Assembly: GCA_038215095.1 (NCBI GenBank)
Contig: JBBQRG010000010.1
Coordinates: 1-52,644, forward strand
From: DATACN01 sp038215095
Lineage (GTDB): Bacteria > Actinomycetota > Thermoleophilia > Solirubrobacterales > Thermoleophilaceae
Direction: 5' to 3'
DNA: 52,644 nt
Shown: one piece after another, positions 1 through 7,424 of the stretch
Numbering within the stretch: the stretch's first letter is position 1
Layout: each line of letters opens with the position of its first letter
Made by a program: the position numbers and the translations under genes
Notes under the pieces: generated by a model
Databases searched by the model: none
Told to the model about the DNA's origin: nothing
What the model saw: the letters and a program-made list of their open reading frames with translations, nothing else

Positions 1-155
1 TAAGAGCGCACCGGCGGCGTGGCGACACGCCGGCCAGGCAAACCCCACCCGGTGCAAGGCCAAGCAGGGACGACGACGCTGCCCGCCGAGTCCCAGGTAG
101 GCCGCACAGATGGATGGCTGTTCACGACAGGATCCGGCTTATAGGCCAGCTAAGG
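1..155 (+). ncRNA. rnpB: RNase P RNA (class A), 3' portion
   Basis: This is the 3' part of the catalytic RNA of ribonuclease P, which matures tRNA 5' ends. The opening bases read TAAGAGCGCACCG, the very conserved specificity-domain segment of bacterial class A RNase P RNA. They are followed by AAACCCCACCCGG and GCAAGGCCAA, and the closing block TTCACGACAGGATCCGGCTT matches the conserved 3' end that pairs to form P4 and P1. The 5' half lies outside the window, so the gene is cut by the window edge, not broken. A rho-independent terminator follows directly. The 3' end is placed to within about 5 bases. Confidence 0.96.
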
Positions 156-156
156 G

Positions 157-184
157 AAGGGCCCCCAATTCGGGGGCCCTTTCT
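157..184 (+). terminator. Rho-independent terminator of rnpB
   Basis: An 8-bp GC stem (GGGCCCCC at 159-166 pairing with GGGGGCCC at 172-179) with a 5-base loop is followed by TTTCT. It lies a few bases after the RNase P RNA 3' end and is a standard intrinsic terminator. Confidence 0.9.
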
Positions 185-195
185 AGTGGTCGCGG

Positions 196-228
196 CTCTT
201 GGGAAGAGCGCGCGGCGCGCGCTCTTCC
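196..228 (+). promoter_or_regulatory. Perfect long hairpin between rnpB terminator and fdhD
   Basis: Positions 202-213 and 217-228 form a perfect 12-bp inverted repeat with a 3-base loop. The 5' part can alternatively pair with 196-200 (CTCTT with AAGAG at 204-208), so two exclusive folds exist. There is no T-run after it. It could be a second terminator, an attenuator for fdhD or a protein site. The function is unknown. Confidence 0.4.
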
Positions 229-251
229 TGCCGTTGTCACTATTCGTCGGC

Positions 252-1067
252 GTGACCGTCACGATCGAGCCGCACGTCGCGCTCGCCTGGATCGAGCGAC
301 TGGGCGCGGACGGGAGCCGCGAGCGGCTGCGTGACGAGGTCGCGGTGGAGGAGCCGCTCGAGATCCGCGTGGATGGCGAGCCGGTCGCCGTGGCCATGCG
401 CACCCCGGGCGAGGACGAGGAGCTGGCCGCCGGCTTCCTCGCCGGCGAGGCCCTGATCGGCGAGCCGGCGGAGATCGCCTCGATCGGCCCCACCGAGGAC
501 CTCGCGGCCAACATCGTCGACGTGCGCACGCGCTCGGGACTGCGGCGCGACCCAACGGACGAGCGCCGCTACGCGATGAGCTCCGCCTGCGGGGTATGCG
601 GCAAGGCCGCGCTGGAGTTCGTGGAGCGCGAGGCCCCGCCCGCCGCGGCGCCGGCGCAGCCGGTCGAGCCCGAGCTGGTGTTGCGGCTGCCCGAGGTGAC
701 GCGAGAGAGCCAGGCCGGCTTCGCGCGCACCGGCGGCCTGCACGCCACGGCCCTCTTCGAGCCGGACGGCCGGCTGCTCGTCCTTCGCGAGGACGTGGGT
801 CGCCACAACGCGATGGACAAGGCCATCGGCCGCATGCTTCTGGACGGCCGCTATCCGCTGCCCGGCGTGATCGCCTGCCTGAGCGGAAGGGCCGGCTTCG
901 AGCTCGTCCAGAAGGCCAGCGTGGCTGGCCTCCTGGGCGTGGTGGCGGTGGGCGCGCCGTCCACGCTCGCGGTCGACCTGGCGCGCGATCGGCGCATGCT
1001 CCTGTGCGGGTTCACGCGGGGCAGCTCCTTCAACGTCTACGCGTGCTCGGAGCACCTCTCCTCGTAA
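252..1067 (+). CDS. fdhD: Formate dehydrogenase accessory sulfurtransferase FdhD
   Basis: FdhD moves sulfur from a cysteine desulfurase to the molybdenum or tungsten bis-MGD cofactor of formate dehydrogenase in the cytoplasm. From the GTG at 252 the protein has 271 residues, normal for the family. The sulfur-carrying loop is visible as SSACGVCGK, with Cys113 and Cys116, and the C-terminal cofactor-binding part contains GRHNAMDKAIG and SGRAGFELVQKA. The reading frame is open further upstream, but that stretch covers the rnpB terminator and a hairpin, so a start after 228 is required; TTG at 234 is the alternative. A weak ACTATT box lies 7 bases before the GTG. No formate dehydrogenase structural gene is in the window. 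The family call is firm and the start is not. Confidence 0.9.
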   Translation: MTVTIEPHVALAWIERLGADGSRERLRDEVAVEEPLEIRVDGEPVAVAMRTPGEDEELAAGFLAGEALIGEPAEIASIGPTEDLAANIVDVRTRSGLRRDPTDERRYAMSSACGVCGKAALEFVEREAPPAAAPAQPVEPELVLRLPEVTRESQAGFARTGGLHATALFEPDGRLLVLREDVGRHNAMDKAIGRMLLDGRYPLPGVIACLSGRAGFELVQKASVAGLLGVVAVGAPSTLAVDLARDRRMLLCGFTRGSSFNVYACSEHLSS

Positions 1068-1134
1068 CCCATTCGATGTTTCACACCCGCCTTTTGCGGT
1101 CATAAGAAACTGGGCAGGGGGTTGGAGGAGAGAA

Positions 1135-1569
1135 TTGGCGACAGCCACACGGAAGAGGGCGAGCGCAGAGATTGAGGACGCCTACTGTCCTCATTGCCAT
1201 CTGCTGATCGAGCGGTCCGCCGGCGCCGAATGGCCGCCGACACCGCTCCGTTGCCCGCACTGCAGACTGCTGGTGGGCGCCGGCCGGGCGCGGCCGACGC
1301 CGGCCGCCGAGCCCGGCGCACGCGGAAGCGCCGCCGGCGTCTTCGCCCACGAGGCGAAGCGCTCGGGCGGCGAGCACCACTCGAGCCAGGAGGACGTCTG
1401 CGCGGCGATCCGGGTCGTCGCCGAGCGCCTCGGCGCGCGTCCCGAGCGCCTGCTGATGGTGGATTACCAGCAGAAGGCCTCCGACGATTCGAGCCTGCCG
1501 GCGCTCGGCGACGTGTTCGCGGCGTTCGGGAGCTGGAAGCGCGCTCGCAGGGCCGCCGCGAGCGGCTAG
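1135..1569 (+). CDS. Zinc-ribbon protein with homing-endonuclease-associated repeat
   Basis: This is a 144-residue protein of unknown role. It starts at a TTG preceded by a strong GGAGGAGA ribosome-binding site, which decides the start. The N-terminus carries two CPHC knuckles (Cys18/Cys21 and Cys40/Cys43), as in a small zinc ribbon. After a low-complexity linker, residues about 85-140 look like the short helical repeat found beside HNH homing endonucleases (hallmark here: FGSWKRARRAAA). No nuclease motif is present. In other proteins such repeats are thought to bind DNA, so a DNA-binding or regulatory role is a reasonable inference only. It stands between fdhD and the cytochrome gene with its own ribosome-binding site. 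Confidence 0.7.
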   Translation: MATATRKRASAEIEDAYCPHCHLLIERSAGAEWPPTPLRCPHCRLLVGAGRARPTPAAEPGARGSAAGVFAHEAKRSGGEHHSSQEDVCAAIRVVAERLGARPERLLMVDYQQKASDDSSLPALGDVFAAFGSWKRARRAAASG

Positions 1570-1611
1570 CCGTCTGGCATTGTGCTCGTGCGGCTCGTCG
1601 CCGCCTTGGAA

Positions 1612-1617
1612 TAGAGT
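1612..1617 (+). promoter_or_regulatory. -10 box of cytochrome c gene
   Basis: TAGAGT lies 9 bases before the GTG start. This spacing predicts transcription starting at or next to the start codon. No clear -35 is seen. Confidence 0.45.
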
Positions 1618-1626
1618 GCCCGCCGC

Positions 1627-2124
1627 GTGAAGATTCTCTTCATCCTCATTCCGTTCGTGCTGCTCGGCATCGCGGTGTTCACCATTGCCTTCCGAGGCGG
1701 TCCGGGCGCGGTGCGCGACGCCGCCGCCCGGGGCACTGGGCGCGGCCGTGGGCGCGGCTTTCGGCTCATGCTCATCGCCGTCTACCTGGCCGTGGGCGTG
1801 GGCATCCCGGCCGTTGTGATCGCCGGCCGCGGCGAGGCCCAGGGCGGCGTCGGGCCGCTGGAGCAGAAGTCGCTCAGCACGCAGGCGGAAGAGGGCAAGA
1901 AGATCTTCAGGGAGACCTGCGCGAGCTGCCACAACCTAGACGCCGTCAACGCTCGCGGCGTCACCGGCCCCGACCTCGATCAGATCGGCCAGGTCACCCG
2001 CCAGCGCGTGCTGAACGCGATCAAGATCGGCGGCACGGGCCAGAAGCGGATGCCGTCCGGGCTGCTCCAGGGCACCGATGCGCAGGACGTTGCGACGTAC
2101 GTTTCGCAGGTCGCCGGGCGCTGA
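1627..2124 (+). CDS. Membrane-anchored c-type cytochrome, single heme
   Basis: This is a 165-residue protein with two N-terminal hydrophobic segments (about residues 2-22 and 47-67) and an extracytoplasmic cytochrome c domain. The heme attachment motif is CASCH (Cys98, Cys101, His102), and RMPSG near residue 142 supplies a likely axial methionine. It would carry electrons on the outer face of the membrane, as small class I cytochromes do for respiratory complexes, but the partner cannot be told from the neighbours. The start is a GTG with a TAGAGT box 9 bases upstream and no clear Shine-Dalgarno sequence. Confidence 0.88.
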   Translation: MKILFILIPFVLLGIAVFTIAFRGGPGAVRDAAARGTGRGRGRGFRLMLIAVYLAVGVGIPAVVIAGRGEAQGGVGPLEQKSLSTQAEEGKKIFRETCASCHNLDAVNARGVTGPDLDQIGQVTRQRVLNAIKIGGTGQKRMPSGLLQGTDAQDVATYVSQVAGR

Positions 2125-2204
2125 TTCGGGCGTTCATGAAGATCTGCCGACTTTGCGGCGCTTTTCCGTCCGAGGCCTGCGCTGTGCTGATAGAGTGCCG
2201 CCGT

Positions 2205-2345
2205 CCGTCCGAGCCAAAGTCCCAGAGACAAGGGACGTGGGGGAACCAGAGGTCAAGATGGCCGGGGGCGAGTCACCGAAGTGGTGTAGCGCGACTCTTT
2301 CAGCGCGAGCCCGTCAGCTAACCCCGCAGGCGAGAGGAAAGAGAT
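2205..2345 (+). ncRNA. Cyclic di-AMP riboswitch (ydaO-yuaA type), copy 1
   Basis: The core elements of the ydaO aptamer are present in order: GTGGGGGAACC, then GGGGGCGAGTCACC, then GCGAGCCCGTCAGCTAACC and CCGCAGGC. These senses of c-di-AMP are usually genetic OFF switches and in actinobacteria lie upstream of resuscitation and cell-wall hydrolase genes. The segment CTCTTTC (2295-2301) can pair with GAAAGAG (2337-2343), which is also the purine tract 6 bases before the ATG at 2350. Pairing would therefore hide the ribosome-binding site. Ends are approximate. Confidence 0.93.
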
Positions 2346-2349
2346 ATCG

Positions 2350-2709
2350 ATGTATCCAGCCGGCGCCCGCGCCCTGCGGGAGGATGACGACGATTTGAAC
2401 GCCGAGCGCGAGGCAGTCCTGTCGGCGTGGGAGCAGAAGGCCCTCATCGACGAGCCGCCGCTGCGTACCCGCCGCTTCGAGCGCTCCGCGCAGGCTGCCG
2501 AGGCCGAGAGGCCGGCCGCCAACGTGGTGCCGCTCCCCGAGCGGCGCACGGTCACGATCAGCGGCCAGCCGACGCCGCGCCCGCGAAGGCGCTCGGCCGC
2601 CACCCAGCAGCTGTTCGCACAGCCGGACCGCATCGCCCTCTGGGCGTTCCTGTTCGCGCTCTTCATGGTCGTGGTGGCCGCCGCCACCGCCAACGCCTCG
2701 CCGATTTAG
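2350..2709 (+). CDS. Riboswitch-controlled small single-pass membrane protein, unknown
   Basis: This is a 119-residue protein with no family I recognise. Residues 1-90 are hydrophilic: an acidic patch (EDDDD), then basic and proline-rich stretches. Residues about 94-116 form one hydrophobic helix close to the C-terminus. There is no N-terminal signal peptide, so the topology is probably cytoplasmic N-terminus with a tail anchor. It follows the c-di-AMP riboswitch directly, with GGAAAGAG as ribosome-binding site, so its product is very likely part of the c-di-AMP response (cell wall, turgor or potassium homeostasis). The function is unknown. Confidence 0.8.
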   Translation: MYPAGARALREDDDDLNAEREAVLSAWEQKALIDEPPLRTRRFERSAQAAEAERPAANVVPLPERRTVTISGQPTPRPRRRSAATQQLFAQPDRIALWAFLFALFMVVVAAATANASPI

Positions 2710-2770
2710 GCCGCTTCGGGACTGCCGCGCTTAGCTCCGGGCATCCGGGGCACAAGCCCGTCCGTATGAC

Positions 2771-2809
2771 ATATGGAGCGCCGAACGCTCCATATACTTA
2801 CGCTCCATA
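2771..2809 (+). promoter_or_regulatory. Operator palindrome over the promoter of the AhpD-like gene
   Basis: Positions 2771-2780 and 2786-2795 form a perfect 10-bp inverted repeat (ATATGGAGCG and CGCTCCATAT) with a 5-base spacer. A third half-site, CGCTCCATA, repeats at 2801-2809. A -10-like TATACT (2793-2798) overlaps the right arm. This is the expected geometry of a repressor site; the HxlR protein encoded at 3426 is the natural candidate. Confidence 0.7.
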
Positions 2810-2838
2810 AGTCCCTTGCAAGAAAGTGAAGTAGCCAG

Positions 2839-3402
2839 ATGAAGACCAAGGAGAGCCGGTTCCAGGTTCACGACGAGCTGACCGCCCCCGAGCGCAGCGT
2901 TCCGGTGCTCAAGGGCGCCCTCGCGGGCGGAGGGCAGCTGTCCAACTTCGTAGGCGTCCTGGCCGGCTCGCCGGCCGTGCTGCGCGCATACGCGCGCTTC
3001 CGCTCGGAGCTGCGCCACGGCAGCCTGTCCTGGGGCACGCAGCAGCGGATCGCGCTGGCGGTGGCCGAGTACCAGGGCAGCGAGTACGCGCTGTCCACGC
3101 TCCAGCGAACGGCGCGCGAGGCGGGCCTCGGGCTCGACGAGATCGCCCTGGCCCGCGAGTTCGACTCGCACGACCAGGCGGAGTCGCAGCTGCTGCGCTA
3201 CGTAAAGGCCCTGCTGGAGACAGACGGCGCCCCGCCGCGCCACCTGCACGAGGAGGCGCTCGAGGCCGGCTGGAGCGACGAGCAGGTCCTCGAGACAATC
3301 GCGCACATTGCACTGGCGAGCTTCGGCAACCTCGTCACCCGGGCGGGTGACGTGCCGAAGGACGGCTCCGGCGAGGACTCGCGCATGCTTCAGGCAGCCT
3401 GA
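2839..3402 (+). CDS. Carboxymuconolactone decarboxylase/AhpD-like protein lacking the CxxC
   Basis: This is a 187-residue all-helical protein of the CMD/AhpD fold. The family motif normally reads E...CxYC....H and carries the peroxidatic or resolving cysteines. Here the same place reads EYQGSEYALS (residues 77-86), so both cysteine positions are Ser81 and Ala84. It therefore cannot be a thiol peroxidase of the AhpD type and is either a decarboxylase- or isomerase-like member or a non-enzymatic one. It is preceded by an operator and followed 23 bases later by an HxlR-type regulator, an arrangement common for redox- or aldehyde-responsive pairs. Confidence 0.75.
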   Translation: MKTKESRFQVHDELTAPERSVPVLKGALAGGGQLSNFVGVLAGSPAVLRAYARFRSELRHGSLSWGTQQRIALAVAEYQGSEYALSTLQRTAREAGLGLDEIALAREFDSHDQAESQLLRYVKALLETDGAPPRHLHEEALEAGWSDEQVLETIAHIALASFGNLVTRAGDVPKDGSGEDSRMLQAA

Positions 3403-3413
3403 GCCAGGGCGTC

Positions 3414-3419
3414 TAGGAT
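3414..3419 (+). promoter_or_regulatory. -10 box of HxlR gene
   Basis: TAGGAT ends 6 bases before the ATG at 3426, the spacing expected for a leaderless transcript. Confidence 0.45.
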
Positions 3420-3425
3420 TGGGGC

Positions 3426-3773
3426 ATGGTCACCGGCTCCGCACCCGCGGAACGTCAGTCCGAGACGACCGCCCGCCCGACCTGTTGCGGCAAGTACCAC
3501 TCCGCCGTGGAGCTGATCGGGAAGCGCTGGACCGGAGCGATCCTGTTCGTGCTCATGGACGGCCCGCTGCGCTTCACCGAGATCAAGGTCCTCGTGCCCG
3601 ACCTCTCCGACCGCCTGTTGTCAGAGCGCCTAAAGGAGCTCGAGTCGGTCGAGATAGTGGAGCGCCGGGTGGAAGGGCGGACGACCCGCGTGGACTACGT
3701 GCTCACGGCCAAGGGTGCCGCCCTCGAGCCGGTCGTCCGGTCGCTCAAGGGCTGGGCTCGCAGCTGGCTGTAA
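3426..3773 (+). CDS. HxlR-family winged-helix transcriptional regulator
   Basis: This is a 115-residue regulator of the HxlR type, a dimeric winged-helix DNA-binding protein of the MarR superfamily. The hallmark KRWTGAILFVLMDGPLRF is at the start of the domain, the recognition helix region reads LSDRLLSERLKELE, and the wing reads VDYVLTAKG. Two adjacent cysteines (TCCGKY) precede the domain; HxlR proteins such as YodB and HypR sense electrophiles through an N-terminal cysteine, so redox sensing is plausible. It lies next to the AhpD-like gene whose promoter holds a palindrome. A TAGGAT -10 box sits 6 bases before the ATG, giving it a possible own leaderless promoter. Confidence 0.88.
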   Translation: MVTGSAPAERQSETTARPTCCGKYHSAVELIGKRWTGAILFVLMDGPLRFTEIKVLVPDLSDRLLSERLKELESVEIVERRVEGRTTRVDYVLTAKGAALEPVVRSLKGWARSWL

Positions 3774-3776
3774 TCT
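3771..3776 (+). promoter_or_regulatory. -10 box of glnA
   Basis: TAATCT overlaps the TAA stop codon of the HxlR gene and ends 7 bases before the glnA ATG, consistent with a leaderless start. Confidence 0.4.
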
Positions 3777-3783
3777 GCCGCGC

Positions 3784-5136
3784 ATGGCAGACCAGCCGCA
3801 GACCGCCGACGACGTCAGGTCGTTCGTAGCCGACCGCGACATTCGCTTCATCCGGCTCTGGTTCACGGACATCCTGGGCCAGCTGAAGAGCTTCTCGATC
3901 AATGCCGAGGAGCTGGAGGACGCCTTCGAGGGCGGCATGGGTTTCGACGGCTCGTCGATCACCGGCTTCAACGCGATCGAGGAGTCGGACATGATCGCCA
4001 TGCCCGACGCGTCCACTTTCCGGGTGCTGCCGTGGCGACCCGAGGACAAGGGCGTCGCCCGCATGTTCTGCGACGTCGTGACCCCCAGCCGCGAGCCCTA
4101 CGAGGGCGACCCGCGCCAGGTGCTCCGGCGTGTGCTCGAGCGCGCCGAGGGGATGGGCTTCACCAACTTCTACGTGGGACCCGAGCTCGAGTTCTTCTAC
4201 TTCCGCAACCCACGCCCCGAGCCCGGGCAGCCGCCTGAGATCCTCGACGAGGGCGGCTACTTCGACCTGACCACGCTCGACGCCGGCTCGGACGTGCGGC
4301 GCGAGACCGTCCTGGCCCTGGAGCAACTCGGCATCCACGTGGAGTACACCCACCACGAGGTGGGCCCCTCGCAGCACGAGATCGACATGCGCTACGCCGA
4401 CGCTCTGAAGATGGCCGACGACTGCATGACCTACAGGATCACGGTCAAGGAATACGCCATGAAGTACGGCTGGCACGCCACCTTCATGCCGAAGCCGCTG
4501 TTCGGCGAGAACGGCTCGGGCATGCACACCCACCAGTCGCTGTTCCGCGACGAGCGCAACGCCTTCTACGACGGCGACGACCAGTACTTCCTGTCAGACG
4601 TGGGCAAGGCCTTCATCGCCGGCCAGCTCAAGCACGCGCGCGAGATCACCTCGATCTTCGCCCAGTGGGTGAACTCCTACAAGCGGCTCGTGCCCGGCTA
4701 CGAGGCGCCCGTGTACTGCGCCTGGTCGCGCCGCAACCGCTCGGCGCTCGTGCGGGTGCCGCTCTACCACCCCGGCAAGGAGCAGGCCACGCGCATGGAG
4801 CTGCGCTGCCCCGACCCCGCCTGCAACCCCTACCTGACCTTCGCGATCCTCTTGGCGGCCGGCCTCGAGGGCATCGAGAAGGGCTACGAGCTGCCCGAGC
4901 CGATGGACAAGAACCTCTACCACATCACCCCAGACGAGCGGAAGCAGCTCGGCATCGAGCAGCTACCCGAGACGCTGGGCGAGGCGATCGAGCTGACCGC
5001 CGGGTCCGAGCTGGTGCTGCGCACCTTCGGCGAGCACATCTTCAACCGCTACGTCGAGATCAAGCGCCAGGAGTGGGAGGACTACCGCGTGCAGGTGTCG
5101 CAGTGGGAGCTCGACAGGTACCTGTCGATCCTCTAG
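3784..5136 (+). CDS. glnA: Glutamine synthetase type I
   Basis: Glutamine synthetase makes glutamine from glutamate, ammonia and ATP in the cytoplasm. The 450-residue length fits the shorter GSI-alpha type better than the 470-residue beta type. Signatures seen are the beta-grasp start GFDGSSITGF, the catalytic core VGPELEFFYF, the metal and substrate site NGSGMHTHQS, and the ATP site KRLVPGYEAPVY. A tyrosine is present at the position of the adenylylation loop (KNLYHITPDE), but this does not prove regulation by adenylylation. The ATG at 3784 is chosen because the reading frame upstream overlaps the HxlR gene and a -10 box sits 7 bases before it. The gene ends directly against the convergent transporter gene. 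Confidence 0.95.
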   Translation: MADQPQTADDVRSFVADRDIRFIRLWFTDILGQLKSFSINAEELEDAFEGGMGFDGSSITGFNAIEESDMIAMPDASTFRVLPWRPEDKGVARMFCDVVTPSREPYEGDPRQVLRRVLERAEGMGFTNFYVGPELEFFYFRNPRPEPGQPPEILDEGGYFDLTTLDAGSDVRRETVLALEQLGIHVEYTHHEVGPSQHEIDMRYADALKMADDCMTYRITVKEYAMKYGWHATFMPKPLFGENGSGMHTHQSLFRDERNAFYDGDDQYFLSDVGKAFIAGQLKHAREITSIFAQWVNSYKRLVPGYEAPVYCAWSRRNRSALVRVPLYHPGKEQATRMELRCPDPACNPYLTFAILLAAGLEGIEKGYELPEPMDKNLYHITPDERKQLGIEQLPETLGEAIELTAGSELVLRTFGEHIFNRYVEIKRQEWEDYRVQVSQWELDRYLSIL

Positions 5137-7341
5137 CTATTCGGCTGCTGTGGCGGGCTTGAGCCGTATCACGCGGCGGATCCCGTCCGGCAGGTACCAG
5201 TTCCAGCGGCCCAGCAGCTTCATCGCCGCCGGCACGAGCAGCATCCGGACGATCGTGGCGTCCAGGAAGATCGCGCCGGCCAGCCCGAGGCCGAACTCCT
5301 GCAGGCCGACGAAGCTCCCGAACATGAAGCCGGAGAAGGCGGCGACCATGATGATCGCGGCCGCCGTGATGATCCGCCCGGTGTGCTGGAGGCCGTAGGC
5401 CACCGCCGCCTCGTTGTCGTGCGTCCTGTCCCACTCCTCGCGGATGCGCGACAGCAGGAAGACCTCATAGTCCATCGACAAGCCGAACAGCAGCGCGAAC
5501 AGGAACACGGGGATCCAGAACTCGACCTGGGGGAAGTGCTGGAAGCCGAGCGCGGTGCCGTGCCCGTCCTGGAAGACGAGTACGAGCAAGCCGTAGGTGG
5601 CGCCCACCGAGAGCACGTTCATGAGGACGGCCTTGAGCGGCAGGAACAGCGAGCGGAAGGCGCGCAGCAGCAGTAGGTAGCTCAGCACGAGAACCGCCAC
5701 CACCAGCCACGGGAAGGCTCCGTATGCCTTGTCGATCACGTCGACCCCGAAGGCGGGCGCCCCGGTCAGGAAGGCGTCGGCCTTCGGAAAACTCGCGTTC
5801 GGGATGTAGGTGTCGCGCAGGCGTTGGACGAGGTTGACCGTCGACTTCGTTGCGCTGTCGCCCTTCGGGGCCGCCCGGATCTGGAGCACCTGGCCGCTCT
5901 TGTCCACCAGGCCGGCGCCGACCAGGCGGAGGCGAGCCGCGGGGGCGGGCGGCCCGGGCGTGGGGGAGACCAGCACCGGCGCCTGGACCGTGCCGGCGGC
6001 GACGTCCGGGTCCTGGCGCAGGCTGGCCAGCAGCCGGCGCTGCGCCGCCTGGGTCGCCGGCGTGAAGGCGCCACCGGGCTGGTGGGTGTCGACGGCGATC
6101 TGGTTGGGCGCGAGCGTGCCCGGGCCGAGCGTGCGCTCGAGCAGCGCGAGCCCGCGCGTGGACTCCGTGGTGAGCGGCACGCCGCGGTTGTCGCCCGAGC
6201 TCACGTCGAGGCGAGCGGCGTTCACGCCGACCGCGAGCATCAGCACCACGCCTCCGACCAGGATCGGCACCGGCCGCTTCATGATCGTCCGGGCCAGCCT
6301 CGCCCAGAAGCCGCCCTCGCCGGAAGCCCGGCGCGCCAGCAGCCCACGCGGGACCACGCGCAGCCGGTTCACCTTCGTCCCCATCGCCGCCAGCAGTGCG
6401 GGCAGGAAGCTCAGCACCGCGAAGATGGAGACGACCGGGACCACCAGACCGCCGACCCCCATTGAGCGCATGAACGGGAGCGGCATGAACACGAGCAGCG
6501 CCAGGCCCACCGCCACGACCAGCCCGGAGAAGACGGTCGCCCGCCCGGCGGTGCTCATGGCCCGCACGAGGGCGTCGTGGGGCTCGTCGCCGCGGGCGAG
6601 CTCCTCCCGATAGCGGAACACGATCAACATCGAGTAGTCGATCGCGATCGCCAGGCCGATCAGCGTGACGATGTTCGTCACGTAGACGGCCATGTCCGTG
6701 AAGTTGGCGAAGATGTAGATCACCCCGAGCGTGGTCGGGATGGTCACCATGGCGAACAGCAGCGGCACGATCACGCCGCCGAGCGTGCCGAACATGAAGG
6801 CCAGCACGAGCAGCGCGATCGGCACGGCGATCGCCTCGCCCTTGCTCAGGTCCTGGTTGTAGATCTTCTCGGTGTCATGGCCGATGGCGGGGAAGCCCGA
6901 CAGGTACCTCGTGGCGCCCGGGACCTGCCCGATCGCCTTGCGCATACCGGGCGTCTTCTTGGCGGCGTCGGCCGCGTCGAGCGGGGTCGCGATCTGGGCG
7001 TAGGCCACGCCGTGCCCCGCCTGCAGCAGCGGCCCGGCGCGGCCGCCCTTCACCGCGGTCGCGCCCCGGCGCGCCGCCGCGGCGGCGGCGCGCCGGAAGG
7101 ACGGGTCGCGCGTGGAGCCCTGCGCGCGGAGCACGAGCGTGAAGTTGCCGTCGCTCTTCTCGCCGAGTCGCTGCGAGAGGAGGTCGCGGCCATGCTCGGC
7201 CTCCGAGCCGGGCACGCTGAAGCGGTTCGAGAGGAGGTCGCCGAGATGCGAAGCGCCGTAGCCGCCCAGGGCGAAGATGACCACCCAGAGGGCCAGGACC
7301 TTCTTGCGATGACGGATGATCGAACGCGTCCAGCTGGCCAA
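5137..7341 (-). CDS. MMPL/RND-superfamily membrane transporter
   Basis: This is a large integral membrane protein of about 734 residues with two copies of the MMPL unit: one N-terminal helix, an extracytoplasmic domain, then a bundle of helices, repeated. The helix motif with a central Asp-Tyr pair is seen twice, AIAIDYSMLIVFRYREE (Asp near 235) and LSMDYEVFLLSRIREEW (near 622); these acidic residues carry proton-motive force in this family. Actinobacterial relatives export lipids or drugs; the substrate here is unknown. The TTG at 7341 is preceded by AAGGAG at 7 bases, which is a better start than the TTG at 7389 with no such site. Confidence 0.9.
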   Translation of the reverse strand: MASWTRSIIRHRKKVLALWVVIFALGGYGASHLGDLLSNRFSVPGSEAEHGRDLLSQRLGEKSDGNFTLVLRAQGSTRDPSFRRAAAAAARRGATAVKGGRAGPLLQAGHGVAYAQIATPLDAADAAKKTPGMRKAIGQVPGATRYLSGFPAIGHDTEKIYNQDLSKGEAIAVPIALLVLAFMFGTLGGVIVPLLFAMVTIPTTLGVIYIFANFTDMAVYVTNIVTLIGLAIAIDYSMLIVFRYREELARGDEPHDALVRAMSTAGRATVFSGLVVAVGLALLVFMPLPFMRSMGVGGLVVPVVSIFAVLSFLPALLAAMGTKVNRLRVVPRGLLARRASGEGGFWARLARTIMKRPVPILVGGVVLMLAVGVNAARLDVSSGDNRGVPLTTESTRGLALLERTLGPGTLAPNQIAVDTHQPGGAFTPATQAAQRRLLASLRQDPDVAAGTVQAPVLVSPTPGPPAPAARLRLVGAGLVDKSGQVLQIRAAPKGDSATKSTVNLVQRLRDTYIPNASFPKADAFLTGAPAFGVDVIDKAYGAFPWLVVAVLVLSYLLLLRAFRSLFLPLKAVLMNVLSVGATYGLLVLVFQDGHGTALGFQHFPQVEFWIPVFLFALLFGLSMDYEVFLLSRIREEWDRTHDNEAAVAYGLQHTGRIITAAAIIMVAAFSGFMFGSFVGLQEFGLGLAGAIFLDATIVRMLLVPAAMKLLGRWNWYLPDGIRRVIRLKPATAAE

Positions 7342-7424
7342 AACGGTGCTCCTTGCGAGGGGTTGCGAGTCCTCTTCCGTTTGTAGCAAAAAGCGGGGCG
7401 CTGCTTGTTATCGGCCGCGCAACG

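Noticed and set aside
2839..3402. Annotation as alkylhydroperoxidase AhpD
   Set aside because: Both cysteines of the CxxC motif are missing.
7341..7389. Longer start (TTG at 7389) for the MMPL transporter
   Set aside because: No ribosome-binding site there, whereas AAGGAG stands 7 bases before TTG 7341.
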